DNA of 64,000 nt from Stomorhina lunata (GCA_933228675.1 OW121743.1:53103828-53167827); one strand, 5' to 3'. Counted from the first letter of the stretch, positions 1 to 11,597 are shown. Notes: generated by a model not told the origin, from the sequence alone. Program-made: numbers and translations.

Positions 1-60
1 TAAAATGTGCTCGACTTTTGACCTTAACAGTTTGTAATATAGGTCATTTAGGTAAGTAAT
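1..60 (+). repeat. Fragment of dispersed LINE-tail-like repeat
   Basis: The first bases (motif CTCGACTTTTGACCTTAACA, then TTTGTAATAT) resemble 4330-4380 and 31175-31215. All three carry the same string around a cysteine/aspartate-coding TGCTCGG/GATCGG step followed by a GTTTGTAA-like tail. The copy at 31 kb follows a degenerate reverse-transcriptase C-terminus, so this is probably the same 3' tail cut by the window edge. Confidence 0.35.
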
Positions 61-548
61 TAAATTTCCTACAATTGGTTTGATATACTTTCTTATAACG
101 ATAGCAGTAACAAAATCGTACATGAAAATCTTTATTATTTCTTCGATTTCACATTTTATTATATTTTTTTCCTATTCAGACCCATTGTGCCTTATTGCTT
201 ACATTAAAACATTGTTTAAAAATTCATAATATTTATATTCTAAATGAATTCTGTGGAATAATAAACAATAAGTGCATGATTAAATGTACAAATTTTCACT
301 TGGAATTTTATACGAAAATTTCATTAAAACCAAAGAAAAATAATTAAAAATGTATAAAAATAATAATAAAATTTATGTATCTTTCTCTAAAGTTTACAGT
401 TTTTTTCCGAATTCTAATGCTTACAATTTGTAAACATTTAGTCACATATATTTTACCTGTTAAAATAAACAAACATTTGTCTGTCTGTATTCCAATGTGA
501 ATACTTTTCATGATTAAATGTTAATATGTTCTGCAAAGCACGAACATA
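61..548. other. A/T-rich DNA, no feature seen
   Basis: Low-complexity A/T-rich sequence with short homopolymers. I see no open frame, RNA or repeat that I can support here. Confidence 0.5.
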
Positions 549-986
549 CAGTGGGTCACAAAAGGCAAAATAAAGTAAAAAAGGATACTAAAATATAGAA
601 GCATTTTAAAATAGGCTATGATGTCTAACTTTAACGTTAGAAACAATTTAAATAAATATGTTTTTTTTTAAATTCTCATAATTTTGAAAATTTCAATATT
701 TTAACTTTAGAGCTTAATTATAAATTAACAAAGTAAAAAAACTAAAATTTATTTTCACATGAGCGTTGGGCAATTGATTGGGAATCTAAATCATCTCAAA
801 TTATCTTTTTATTTTTAATGAAGAGAAAGTTATATAGAAAAAAGTAAACTTAGTCAATGTCAAAAAAATAAATTTTTAAAACAAAACTTCGAATCGAATT
901 GTCAAAATATTTCAACAAAATGCAAAGTCAAAAAATTCTTAAAACTTAGAATTTCTTCCACAATTTATTCCCTTCTCGACCCACTG
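549..986. mobile_element. Short inverted-repeat (MITE-like) element, CAGTGGGTC ends
   Basis: The left end CAGTGGGTCACAAAAGG and the right end read in reverse (CAGTGGGTCGAGAAGGG) match for the first nine bases and loosely afterwards, bounding 438 bp of A/T-rich noncoding DNA. The left flank ends in TA but the right flank begins TC, so a clean TA duplication is not shown. Tc1-like MITE origin is plausible, not proven. Confidence 0.45.
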
Positions 987-1429
987 TCAAATATTTCAAA
1001 CCACCACCCAGCCACAATAGCCCACCCAGAATGTTAAATCATTTTATAGGTGTGCAAAAAAAAAAAAAGGAACATAAATATAAAAAAAAACTTTAGGGGT
1101 TTCTATAATTAGTTTGTTTTTTTTTTGTGTTTTTTATTGTTTATTGGCAATTTGAGAGCGTGAAGTTTTACACTTTTATGGCCAAATAAAATTGGTAACT
1201 CTGAGCCATAATCTCTTTGGGAGATTATAGATTTTCCCCTAATAAATTGGGATTGTTATTGTAAAAGTGGATTTGTTGCTTTTTATTTTCTTTCACGAAA
1301 TTTGAATATATTCAAAGCGAAAGGCAATTTATTGTCTTTCTTTTTGGAACGAGATAGGCTTATAATCTGGAAATTTATTCCAAAACCTCAAACACGAGGG
1401 GTTCTTTAGTGGAGAAATAAACTAAGTTT
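987..1429. other. A/T-rich DNA, no feature seen
   Basis: Poly-A and poly-T runs (near 1057-1090 and 1117-1135) and A/T-rich sequence. No gene or repeat family recognised. Confidence 0.5.
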
Positions 1430-2350
1430 CTATGAATAAATAAAAATTTTTACTAAATTCATACAACAAATAACAATTTTTCAATAGAAAAACTTTTTAA
1501 TAAAAATTTTTCTTTAGAAAAGTATTTAATGAAAATGTTTCTTTAGAAATTTTTTTTTTTTTTTTTATAAAAATACTTCTATAGAAAAAATTTGTAATTA
1601 AAATTTTTCTACAGACAAAATGTTTAAATGAAAATTTTTCTTTAGAAAAAAATGTTTAATAAAAGTTTTTTTTTTATAGAAGAAATGTAAATGAATGTTT
1701 TTCTATAGAAAAAATTTTATAATGAAAATTTTTCTATAGAAAATGAATTTTTAATGAAAATTTTCCTAAAGAAAAAAATTTTAATAAAAATTTTTCAATG
1801 AAAATTTTTTTATATAAGAAATTTTTAATGAAAATTTTTCTATAAAAAAAATTTAATTAAAAATTTTCTATAGAAATAATATATAAATGAAAACTTTTCT
1901 ATAGAAAAAATATTTTACCAAAACCTTTTCTATAGAAAAAATGTTTTAATGAACATTTTTCTATACAAAAAATTTTGTAATGAAAATTTTTCTATACAAA
2001 AAATTTTTAATGAAAATTTTTCTATACAGAACATTTTTTAATGAAATTTTGACAAACAATTTTTATACAAAAAACTTTTAAAGAAAATTTTTCTCTTAAA
2101 AAAAATTGTTGAATGAAAATGTTTCTGTATAAAATAAATATTTAATAAAAATTTTTCTATAGAAGAAAATTTTTCTATATAAAAAATTTTAAATGAAAAT
2201 TTTTCAAAAAATAACAAATTAGTCGGGATGTAAATATTATTCAAAAAGAAGTGTATTTGCATTTGATCCCAAACCTGTTACATTTATTTATTAATATAAC
2301 AGATCAATTTATTGATAAAAAGCCAAAAAATGTTTGCGGAGAAACCAAAT

Positions 2351-2396
2351 TCCTCGACGCGTTTCGATGGTTGGTTAAGCCATCTCTTCAGGAGGA
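2351..2396 (-). ncRNA. Hammerhead ribozyme motif, left arm
   Basis: Mirror copy of the motif at 2540-2585. Read on the minus strand: stem I TCCTC (2396-2392), catalytic CTGAAGA (2391-2385), stem II GATGG/CCATC, then GAAAC-GC-GTC (2365-2356), and stem I return GAGGA (2355-2351). All invariant core bases are present. Confidence 0.75.
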
Positions 2397-2539
2397 TTAT
2401 CCCCAATTTAGACAGATCGATTTTTTGTTCAGTCGATAATCTACGCTTTTACTTTTGGTTTATGAACATAATTCTTAATAGTTATGTTTGTAAATTTAGT
2501 AATAATGCGAGGTTTTCGATCTGTCTAAATTGGGGATAA

Positions 2540-2585
2540 TCCTCCTGAAGAGATGGCTTAACCAACCATCGAAACGCGTCGAGGA
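2540..2585 (+). ncRNA. Hammerhead ribozyme motif, right arm
   Basis: Self-cleaving RNA motif. In order: stem I 5' strand TCCTC (2540-2544), core CTGAAGA (2545-2551, fits CUGANGA), stem II GATGG (2552-2556) with loop CTTAACCAA and CCATC (2566-2570), then GAAAC (2571-2575), a two-base GC loop, GTC (2578-2580), and stem I 3' strand GAGGA (2581-2585), which pairs fully with TCCTC. Predicted cleavage follows C2580. Stem III is only A-U plus C-G closed by two bases. Such minimal stem III hammerheads are known in Penelope-like elements and are thought to act best as dimers. In a full-length transcript the opposite arm could pair with and mask it. Confidence 0.75.
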
Positions 2586-3067
2586 ATTTGGTTTCTCCGC
2601 AAACATTTTTTGGCTTTTTATCAATAAATTGATCTGTTATATTAATAAATAAATGTAACAGGTTTGGGATCAAATGCAAATACACTTCTTTTTGAATGAA
2701 AATTTTTCTATAGAAAAAATTTTTCTAAAGAAATAATTTCTAAACGAAAATTTTTCTACAGAAAAATTTTTTATTGAAAAATTTAATATAAAAAAATATT
2801 TGAAAGAAAAAAAAAGTTTTTTAATGAAAATTTTTAATATTTACCAAAAATTTTTAATGGAAATTTTTTTAATGAAAATTTTTCTATAGAAATAATTTTT
2901 TAAAGAAAATTTTCCCATAGAAAAACATTTGAAAGAAAAAAATAGTTATTGATCTAAACCTGAGGCTGACTCGAACTGACAACCTCCTACAGAAAAATTT
3001 TTTTAATGAAAATTTTTCTACAGAAAAAATATTTTGCTGAAAAATTTTCTATAGAAATTTTGTTTAT

Positions 3068-3635
3068 CTATAGATATCTATAGATAACTTTACTTTTCTA
3101 TAGAAAAGTTATCGATAACTTTACTTTTCTATAGAAAAGTTATCGATAACTTTACTTTTCTATAGAAAAGTTATCGATAACTTTACTTTTCTATAGAAAA
3201 GTTATCGATAACTTTACTTTTCTATAGAAAAGTTATCGATAACTTTACTTTTCTATAGAAAAGTTATCGATAACTTTACTTTTCTATAGAAAAGTTATCG
3301 ATAACTTTACTTTTCCATAGAAAAGTTATCGATAACTTTACTTTTTTATAGAAAAGTTATCGATAACTTTACTTTTCTATAGAAAAGTTATCGATAACTT
3401 TACTTTTCTATGGAAAAGTTATCGATGACTTTAATTTTCTATAGAAAGGTTATCGATGACTTTAATTTTCTATAGAAAGGTTATCGATGACTTTAATTTT
3501 CTATAGAAAAGTTATCGATAACATCACTTTTCTATAGAAAGGTAAAGTTTTTTCTATAGAAAAGTTATCCATAACTTCACTTTTCTAAAGAAATGTTATC
3601 GATAAATTCACTTATCTATAGGAAAGTTATCGATA
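3068..3635. repeat. 31-bp minisatellite with repeated TATCGATA
   Basis: About 18 units of 31 bp. Each unit alternates two palindromes, TTATCGATAA and CTTTTCTATAGAAAAG, joined by CTTTAC. By my count about 13 units keep intact TATCGATA; the last third carries TATCGATG, TATCCATA and other variants. TATCGATA is the DREF response element, and its CGATA half is the BEAF-32 target in Drosophila. Protein binding here is inference. Confidence 0.9.
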
Positions 3636-4928
3636 CCCAGCAAAACTTTGGTAATGGCAAGTACTCTGATAACTGGTTACCTTGTAACGACTACAACATA
3701 CCACCCGAATAAATATTAAGTTATTACAGAAGTACTTATTTGTAATTAAGATGGTAATTTAAACTGAATGGCCCGATTCAAATCCCACCAAGGGCAACAT
3801 TTTTTTTAGTTTTTTTTTTTTATTAAAAGAGTCTTTTTAAATGATTTTTGAATTTTAAGAACTTAAATATTATCTTCTGTAAAAAAAATTTGTAAAACTA
3901 ACTCACGTTAATGAAAAAATACCATCATGAGTCAATTTTGATTATCTAGGGGATGTTGAATACCAAACACGATTCTAATTGGTCTTAACTTATCTGGGTC
4001 ATTCTTCATCTCAACTGTGGAAACACACCTCCTCATGGTATCACCCGGGGAGCTAGGTTAACACCCATTAATATTGTGAGTTAACATGTTCCGAGAGTTG
4101 TCCCATAAGATCGATAAAAATGGGTTAGGATTACGGGCTAGTAACCCTCTCTTGAAAAAAAAATACAATGAAGAGGATAAAATTAGAATTGAAATGTCCC
4201 ACTACCTAATGTTAGAGGAGGATGTCCGAAACTTCGATAGAAAGACCAAGTAGAGGAACATTTTTCAAAGCTTGGCATATAAAATTGGAGAATATTCGCA
4301 CAAGATCGAAATCCATGGAATTCCAAAATATGCTCGGACTTTGACATTAACAGGTTGTAACATTTAAGTAAGTAAGAGTCAATCTTATGTAAAAACTTAT
4401 ACAAAAAAGAAGATTTAAATTGTTTAAGTTTTAAAATAATTTTAAAAAAGTTTTAAAATAATTACAAAAAATCGTATAAAAAAATTTTTCCAAAAATTAC
4501 AACAAAGCAAAACAAAAGAAGCAGGGAAAAACAAAGTTATTTTCACATGATTTTGGATCTAAAAATAAAAATTGCTTATATTAATTATAAGCTGCTAAGT
4601 TTTTAACATATGAAGTAGCTCAGTGGAAGAGTCTCTGCCTAGCAGTCGGAGGGTCTGGGTTCGAGCCCCCATGGGATCATAAAAAAAATTTTGTATTTCG
4701 TTTAAAAATATATGTTTTTAATAAAACAACAACAAAAAAGTTGTTGCTGTTGTTGTTGTTGCTTTCAAATTGCTTACCCAAGTCATTAATTTTCTGCAAT
4801 TGGTAAGTACTTGCCTCCAATGACATCCCCATGTTAATGTAATGACTTAAACAGCGAATGAGTAAGTAGTTCGTGTTCAATAGTTTAACTGTTTAACTCA
4901 TTATTTGGTAATGAAAAGTTTTACTGGG
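3636..4928 (+). mobile_element. CCCAG-terminated 1.3-kb element, copy 1
   Basis: Ends CCCAGCAAAACTTTGG and, reversed, CCCAGTAAAACTTTTC bound 1293 bp. A near-identical inverted copy occupies 29496-30798. The insertion interrupts a minisatellite unit (TTATCGATA before, TAACTTTAC after), which shows a 2-bp TA duplication at 3634-3635 and 4929-4930. It holds a tRNA-like segment (4609-4680), a second box-B-like string (near 3773-3789, GATTCAAATCCC) and a LINE-tail-like piece (about 4220-4380). No transposase is encoded, and the short open frame shared by both copies is not convincing. Superfamily unknown: 2-bp duplications occur in Tc1/mariner and CACTA groups. Confidence 0.85.
4609..4680 (+). other. 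tRNA-like segment with Pol III A and B boxes
   Basis: Box A TAGCTCAGTGG (from 4616) and box B GGTTCGAGCCC (4658-4668) are spaced as in a tRNA gene. The acceptor strands do not pair and the T stem is weak, so this is a tRNA-derived (SINE-like) promoter rather than a working tRNA. It is preserved in the inverted copy at about 29750-29815. Confidence 0.6.
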
Positions 4929-7900
4929 TAACTTTACATTACTTTTCTATAAAATAGGAAATTTTGAAAATTTCCTATAAAAATAGGAAATTTTGAAAAT
5001 TTCCTATAAAAATAGGAAATTTTGAAAATTTCCTATAAAAATAGGAAATTTTGAAAATTTCCTATAAAAATAGGAAATTTTGAAAATTTCCTATAAAAAT
5101 AGGAAATTTTGAAAATTTCCTATAAAAATAGGAAATTTTGAAAATTTCCTATAAAAATAGGAAATTTTGAAAATTTCCTATAAAAATAGGAAATTTTGAA
5201 AATTTCCTATAAAAATAGGAAATTTTGAAAATTTCCTATAAAAATAGGAAATTTTGAAAATTTCCTATAAAAATAGGAAATTTTGAAAATTTCCTATAAA
5301 AATAGGAAATTTTGAAAATTTCCTATAAAAATAGGAAATTTTGAAAATTTCCTATAAAAATAGGAAATTTTGAAAATTTCCTATAAAAATAGGAAATTTT
5401 GAAAATTTCCTATAAAAATAGGAAATTTTGAAAATTTCCTATAAAAATAGGAAATTTTGAAAATTTCCTATAAAAATAGGAAATTTTGAAAATTTCCTAT
5501 AAAAATAGGAAATTTTGAAAATTTCCTATAAAAATAGGAAATTTTGAAAATTTCCTATAAAAATAGGAAATTTTGAAAATTTCCTATAAAAATAGGAAAT
5601 TTTGAAAATTTCCTATAAAAATAGGAAATTTTGAAAATTTCCTATAAAAATAGGAAATTTTGAAAATTTCCTATAAAAATAGGAAATTTTGAAAATTTCC
5701 TATAAAAATAGGAAATTTTGAAAATTTCCTATAAAAATAGGAAATTTTGAAAATTTCCTATAAAAATAGGAAATTTTGAAAATTTCCTATAAAAATAGGA
5801 AATTTTGAAAATTTCCTATAAAATAGGAAATTTTGAAAATTTCCTATAAAATAGGAAATTTTGAAAATTTCCTATAAAATAGGAAATTTTGAAAATTTCC
5901 TATAAAAATAGGAAATTTTGAAAATTTCCTATAAAAATAGGAAATTTTGAAAATTTCCTATAAAAATAGGAAATTTTGAAAATTTCCTATAAAAATAGGA
6001 AATTTTGAAAATTTCCTATAAAAAAAGGAAATTTTGAAAATTTCCTATAAAAATAGGAAATTTTGAAAATTTCCTATAAAAATAGGAAATTTTGAAAATT
6101 TCCTATAAAAATAGGAAATTTTGAAAATTTCCTATAAAAATAGGAAATTTTGAAAATTTCCTATAAAAATAGGAAATTTTGAAAATTTCCTATAAAAATA
6201 GGAAATTTTGAAAATTTCCTATAAAAATAGGAAATTTTGAAAATTTCCTATAAAAATAGGAAATTTTGAAAATTTCCTATAAAAATAGGAAATTTTGAAA
6301 ATTTCCTATTAAAATAGGAAATTTTGAAAATTTCCTATTAAAATAGGAAATTTTGAAAATTTCCTATTAAAATAGGAAATTTTGAAAATTTCCTATAAAA
6401 ATAGGAAATTTTGAAAATTTCCTATAAAAATAGGAAATTTTGAAAATTTTCTATAAAAATAGGAAATTTTGAAAATTTCCTATAAAAATAGGAAATTTTG
6501 AAAATTTCCTATAAAAATAGGACATTTTGAAAATTTCCTATAAAAGTAGGAAATTTTGAAAATTTCCTATAAAAATAGGAAATTTTGAAAATTTCCTATA
6601 AAAATAGGAAATTTTGAAAATTTCCTATAAAAATAGGAAATTTTGAAAATTTCCTATAAAAATAGGAAATTTTGAAAATTTCCTATAAAAATAGGAAATT
6701 TTGAAAATTTCCTATAAAAATAGGAAATTTTGAAAATTTCCTATAAAAATAGGAAATTTTGAAAATTTCCTATAAAAATAGGAAATTTTGAAAATTTCCT
6801 ATAAAAATAGGAAATTTTGAAAATTTCCTATAAAAATAGGAAATTTTGAAAATTTCCTATAAAAATAGGAAATTTTGAAAATTTCCTATAAAAATAGGAA
6901 ATTTTGAAAATTTCCTATAAAAATAGGAAATTTTGAAAATTTCCTATAAAAATAGGAAATTTTGAAAATTTCCTATAAAAATAGGAAATTTTGAAAATTT
7001 CCTATAAAAATAGGAAATTTTGAAAATTTCCTATTAAAATAGGAAATTTTGAAAATTTCCTATAAAAATAGGAAATTTTGAAAATTTCCTATAAAAATAG
7101 GAAATTTTGAAAATTTCCTATAAAAATAGGAAATTTTGAAAATTTCCTATAAAAATAGGAAATTTTGAAAATTTCCTATAAAAATAGGAAATTTTGAAAA
7201 TTTCCTATAAAAATAGGAAATTTTGAAAATTTCCTATAAAAATAGGAAATTTTGAAAATTTCCTATAAAAATAGGAAATTTTGAAAATTTCCTATAAAAA
7301 TAGGAAATTTTGAAAATTTCCTATAAAAATAGGAAATTTTGAAAATTTCCTATAAAAATAGGAAATTTTGAAAATTTCCTATAAAAATAGGAAATTTTGA
7401 AAATTTCCTATAAAAATAGGAAATTTTGAAAATTTCCTATAAAAATAGGAAATTTTGAAAATTTCCTATAAAAATAGGAAATTTTGAAAATTTCCTATAA
7501 AAATAGGAAATTTTGAAAATTTCCTATAAAAATAGGAAATTTTGAAAATTTCCTATAAAAATAGGAAATTTTGAAAATTTCCTATAAAAATAGGAAATTT
7601 TGAAAATTTCCTATAAAAATAGGAAATTTTGAAAATTTCCTATAAAAATAGGAAATTTTGAAAATTTCCTATAAAAATAGGAAATTTTGAAAATTTCCTA
7701 TAAAAATAGGAAATTTTGAAAATTTCCTATAAAAATAGGAATTTTGAAAATTTCCTATTAAAATAGGAAATTTTGAAAATTTCCTATAAAAATAGGAAAT
7801 TTTGAAAATTTCCTATAAAAATAGGAAATTTTGAAAATTTCCTATAAAAATAGGAAATTTTGAAAATTTCCTATAAAAATAGGAAATTTTGAAAATTTCC

Positions 7901-8168
7901 TATAAAAATAGGAAATTTTGAAAATTTCCTATAAAAATAGGAAATTTTGAAAATTTCCTATAAAAATAGGAAATTTTGAAAATTTCCTATAAAAATAGGA
8001 AATTTTGAAAATTTCCTATAAAAATAGGAAATTTTGAAAATTTCCTATAAAAATAGGAAATTTTGAAAATTTCCTATAAAAATAGGAAATTTTGAAAATT
8101 TCCTATAAAAATAGGAAATTTTGAAAATTTCCTATGAAAATAGGAAATTTTGAAAATTTCTTATAAAA
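4929..8168. repeat. ~110-copy 29-bp palindromic minisatellite
   Basis: A near-homogeneous array of 29-bp units. Each unit is a perfect palindrome (12-nt arm ATAGGAAATTTT, central G, and its reverse complement) joined to the next by AAAA or AAAAA. Variants come in runs: three 28-bp units around 5818-5885, CTATTAAAATAGG units near 6305-6375, and single-base changes near 6020 and 6525. Such runs fit local unit conversion or recent expansion. The last units before 8170 are degenerate, as expected at an array edge. Confidence 0.95.
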
Positions 8169-9421
8169 ATGTGATTTAGAAATTTGATTTATCTGTTCTC
8201 AAAATATAATAGGCAACACTCGTATATACAAATTAATTACATACGTTAGGAAAATTTTTTAAATTTTCCTGTATAAGTTCAAAAGCTACATACCTGTTGG
8301 TTTCATTTTCCTGCTTTACTTTAATGTTAAATTGAGAAAATTCATTACAATGCTTTTCAGTTAATATTAAGTACATTTTTTTATTTGAAGTATTTTTTCA
8401 TTAAAAATTTATTAACACGTTTTTCATTACATTTTTAACAAAGTAAAGCCGTTTTGGATTAAAATTAATTTTCGTAGGTAGGTATTAAATTTCCATGGAA
8501 ACTTTTTTATTACTGAAAACACTTTTTAACTGAACTTTAATAATATTTTATTTAATATTGATTACAAAATAAATAATAAACAAAGTCTATTTCAATAACA
8601 GCAAATCCAACATTTTCCTCCCAACTGAGGACATTATCACGAGTTTACGTCAATCGTGCGGAGGAGTTTGGAATTACATAGAAATTTCACTTGACAAAGA
8701 AATCAAAAACACATAACGAATTCGAACTATGATTTAAGGTATTCTTTCTTTCACTTATTCAAAACACTTCCAATTTGTTTTCTTTTAATTAAAAGTTATA
8801 TTTAATTCTTGGAAATTCCGGGTATTATTTACGGATTAATTACTTGTCGTGGTCTAAAGAGTAAACTTTCTTTAGTTGTTACGTTAAAGTTCATTATTGT
8901 ACTAGCTTTGAAAATATTCGGGAATTTAAAATTTGATAACGGGATATTTGTTTGTTTGTTAGTTTCTTGTCGGTAACTTGATATACAACTAATAATAATC
9001 GTTCTCGCGCATGCACGAGCATGTTATTGCTACAGTTAACCCACTAAAACTCAATTTTATTTTGAAAAAAATCCTTAACTAAACATGTGCGTCAATATAA
9101 TTTTAATTGAAATGGGAAATGAAATACAATACTAATGATAATGACCTAAACATTTAAGCATGAAGTAAAAATATTTGAGCAACTAAAATGCAAAAGGGAT
9201 TAAGTGACAAAATTTAAATATTAAGTTTAAAAAAAAAATACAAATTATGTTGACAAAAACTTTAAAATTCAACCAAAACTAACTTAGAAAGTACGAAAAT
9301 AAAATATAAAATATCTTTTCTTTTTATTTAATGCGTGGAGACATAGGTATACTGCAGTTCACTTGAATACACATTGAATTTCTTCTTTCTATACATATCT
9401 CTTTAGAAAATAAAAATAGAG
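8169..9421. other. Unique A/T-rich DNA
   Basis: About 1.25 kb outside any recognised repeat. No frame of note and no splice or promoter arrangement that I trust. Confidence 0.45.
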
Positions 9422-9502
9422 GACTGGTTTCTGGGAATCGATCCTATATAAACAAAGAGTCTCTTGACTACTAAAGAAACAAAAACTTTATTAGAGCCAG
9501 TC
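9422..9502 (-). other. Degenerate tRNA-like hairpin
   Basis: On the minus strand, GACTGG (9502-9497) can pair with CCAGTC (9427-9422) like an acceptor stem, and GGATCGATTCC lies where box B of a tRNA would be. Box A is poor. A decayed tRNA-derived SINE is possible. Confidence 0.25.
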
Positions 9503-9542
9503 AGATGGTAAAATAAGAAAGTCTACTTTACGAATGTTAATA

Positions 9543-10160
9543 TCAGGGATCGAATATTACTGTTATTTTTTATTAAAAGATATAGGTTTGGACCAAATTT
9601 TTATAAAATGCGACGCTTTTTAAAAAAATTATTTTGTTTTAGAAAAAAAAAATATAGTTATTTTTGACTTTAATTCTTTCTAGCCAAAATAAAAGCTATT
9701 TTTTGACTTTTATTTATTTTTTTTTTTTTTTGTTTATCAAAAGGAACAGTTATTTTTGACTTTTATTTTTACGAGCAGAAATAAAAGTTATTTTTCGACT
9801 TTTATTTTTTCAGGTGAAAATAACAGCTATTTTTTGACTTTTATTTTTTCTAGCCGAAATGAAAGTTATTTTTTTATTTTTTGAACAAATATAACAGTTA
9901 TTTTTGACTTTTATTTTTTCGAGCTGAAATAATAGTAATTTTGCTTAAGTTTATGACGAGTTCATAATATTTATTAAAAATCGTCATAAACTAAAACAAA
10001 AATAAATTTAATGTCTTCTCGAAAAAATAAGAATAAAAAAAAACTGCACCGTAAAAATATAAGTCAAAAATAACTTTTATTTCTGCTCGAAAAAACTAGG
10101 CAAAAAATTGATTTTATTTCTGCTCGAAAAAATAAAGGTCAAAACATAATTCTTGTTTTT
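9543..10160 (+). mobile_element. CAGGGATCG foldback remnant with ~38-bp hairpin repeats
   Basis: The left end CAGGGATCGAATATTACTG matches the left end of the intact element at 31273-31780. The interior is a series of ~38-bp units around AAAAGTTATTTTTGACTTTT and TTTTTTCGAGC, first in one orientation and then, after a TTTATGACGA/TCGTCATAAA hairpin (9952-9995), in the other. The right terminal repeat is missing where LINE sequence begins. Confidence 0.55.
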
Positions 10161-11560
10161 TGCCAATGCTTATAGAACTCGGCTGACCCATCTGCTCCAA
10201 AAGAGCATTCTTTGTTCTGATATTCGCACCAACTGATCAAATATTGGCAACTTCGTAGAAAATGCTGCACCAAAAAATCCATGGCATGAGTGTCGCAAAG
10301 CAACTGCAGAGAAAAACGCAGCATACCAACCCTGCAGATGCCAGTAACGCGATATGCATGGAAGCACTATTGGATAAAAAGGAAGGAGGTATCACGTCTG
10401 TTTCGACGGAAGAAAAGAGAACAGAAAAACTCGAGTATTAGGATATTGAGATGTGCAAACGACGCAACAATGTCAGAAAATTTTACCAGCGAATAAAACA
10501 TCAGACTGAGGACTAGGTAAACGCATTTCCTCCTGTGAAGATCAATAAGGAAACCTGGTGACTGATGGAGACAGCGTTCGAAGAATCGGGAGTGAACATT
10601 TTTTAATTTGTTGGTATCCGATGATAGCGGTAATGAAGATACTGCCATTCCAATCAATGAAGATGGCGTAGAGTGCATACCGCCCAGCCAAGAAGAGGTG
10701 AAGGCAGCTATATCCCGGTTGAAAATACATGCCCGAAGATTCGAATCTTAATTTGATATGTCCCGTAGATATGAAAGGTAATAAAACTATATGCAGCAAT
10801 TTTAGGGGCATAAGTCTCCTACCCATGGCATACAAGATATTATCTGTGTAGAAAAATCTAAAAACAAAAGTTGATACAATAATTGACCTATATCAATGTG
10901 GCTTTAGACCTGGTAAATAAACCACTGACCAGGTTTCACACTACGTCAAATCTTGGAAAAATCCCACGAAAAACATATTGACAGCTACCACCTAGACCGG
11001 TTTCGACAGTGGTATTCATGCAAAGGTGTTTGGTGCCATGTCTGTATTCGGCATACCCCCAATCTGATTATGCCTAATGATTTTAATTGATACAAAATCA
11101 TCAGTAAAAATAGTAAAGGATCTTTCCGAGCCGTTTATCACCAAACGCGTCTTCAGACAAGGAGACAGACTGTCACGCGACTATTTAATATTTTATTGGA
11201 TAAAGTCGTACCTGAAGCAGCAGTAAATAGAAATGGCCAACATGCTCCTCGAATATGCCGATGATATTGAAATCATGGGATGAACATTGCGAGATGTTAT
11301 TGCTGCCTTTGCAAATATACAAAATGGCAGACAATATGGCGCAGAGGCTTGGGTACATACTCAAGGTTATAAAGCTGGGCTTGATGTTTTCAATCTGCGA
11401 AAGTGGAGAATATCGGTATCGTACGAACCAAAAGCTGTATGAGCTATACGTCGATGTCGATATAGTGAAGTACATAGACTACGCTGGCTTTCCCAGGCTA
11501 AATGTGAGAAACTAAAAAAGAAGCGCAGAAGAACGAGACGCCTGGAAAACTATTATAAAC
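10160..11560 (+). pseudogene. Non-LTR retrotransposon reverse transcriptase, dead
   Basis: Translated in changing frames, the plus strand gives the linker and reverse transcriptase of a LINE. The linker has a WHECRKATAEKNAAY segment near 10280 and CQKILPANKTS near 10470. The RT has FRGISLLPMAYKIL near 10800, QCGFRPGK plus TTDQV near 10895, then FRQGDRLS-like residues near 11150 and a YADDIEIMG-like active-site box near 11255-11280. Stops and frameshifts occur throughout, including a stop right after FRPGK. The 5' endonuclease and promoter are missing. It belongs to the RTE/Jockey-like group; the clade was not resolved. It is followed directly by a mariner remnant. Confidence 0.85.
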
Positions 11561-11597
11561 TCTTTTGACATTTCTATTCAGTAAGGTTCTCCATTTC

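Larger units (their letters stand above)
2239..2697. mobile_element. Perfect foldback element with hammerhead ribozymes in both arms
   Basis: Two 182-bp arms (2239-2420 and 2516-2697) are exact reverse complements by eye, around a 95-bp A/T-rich centre (2421-2515). Each arm encodes, pointing inward-to-outward, a hammerhead ribozyme motif (separate entries). No target-site duplication is evident, because the flanks are minisatellite. A diverged relative with the same core lies at 48894-49238. Hammerhead motifs in short terminal repeats are known from Penelope-like retroelements, so a non-autonomous Penelope-like derivative with inverted terminal repeats is my best guess. No protein is encoded; the open frames across the arms are simply mirror copies. 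Confidence 0.88.
1430..3060. repeat. Degenerate ~30-bp minisatellite (AATGAAAATTTTTCTATAGA)
   Basis: Imperfect tandem units of about 30 bp built on the palindrome TTTTTCTATAGAAAAA, with many substitutions and indels. The array is split by the foldback element at 2239-2697; the same unit resumes on both sides, so the foldback arrived after the array existed. Near 2950-2990 a short non-repeat stretch interrupts it. Confidence 0.8.

Noticed and set aside
2251..2685. Two small proteins with identical sequence on opposite strands
   Set aside because: They are mirror readings of the two palindrome arms; the sequence is explained by ribozyme stems, not coding.
4183..4404. 73-residue protein, almost identical to one at 30015-30236
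   Set aside because: Conserved only because both lie in copies of the same transposable element; it runs antisense to a LINE-tail-like segment.
4609..4680. Functional tRNA gene
   Set aside because: A and B boxes are good, but the acceptor stem does not pair and the T stem is weak; it is part of a repeated element. The same reasoning applies to 14031-14106.
4946..8165. CRISPR-like regular array
   Set aside because: Units are contiguous identical palindromes without unique spacers, and the context is a eukaryotic genome. It is a minisatellite.
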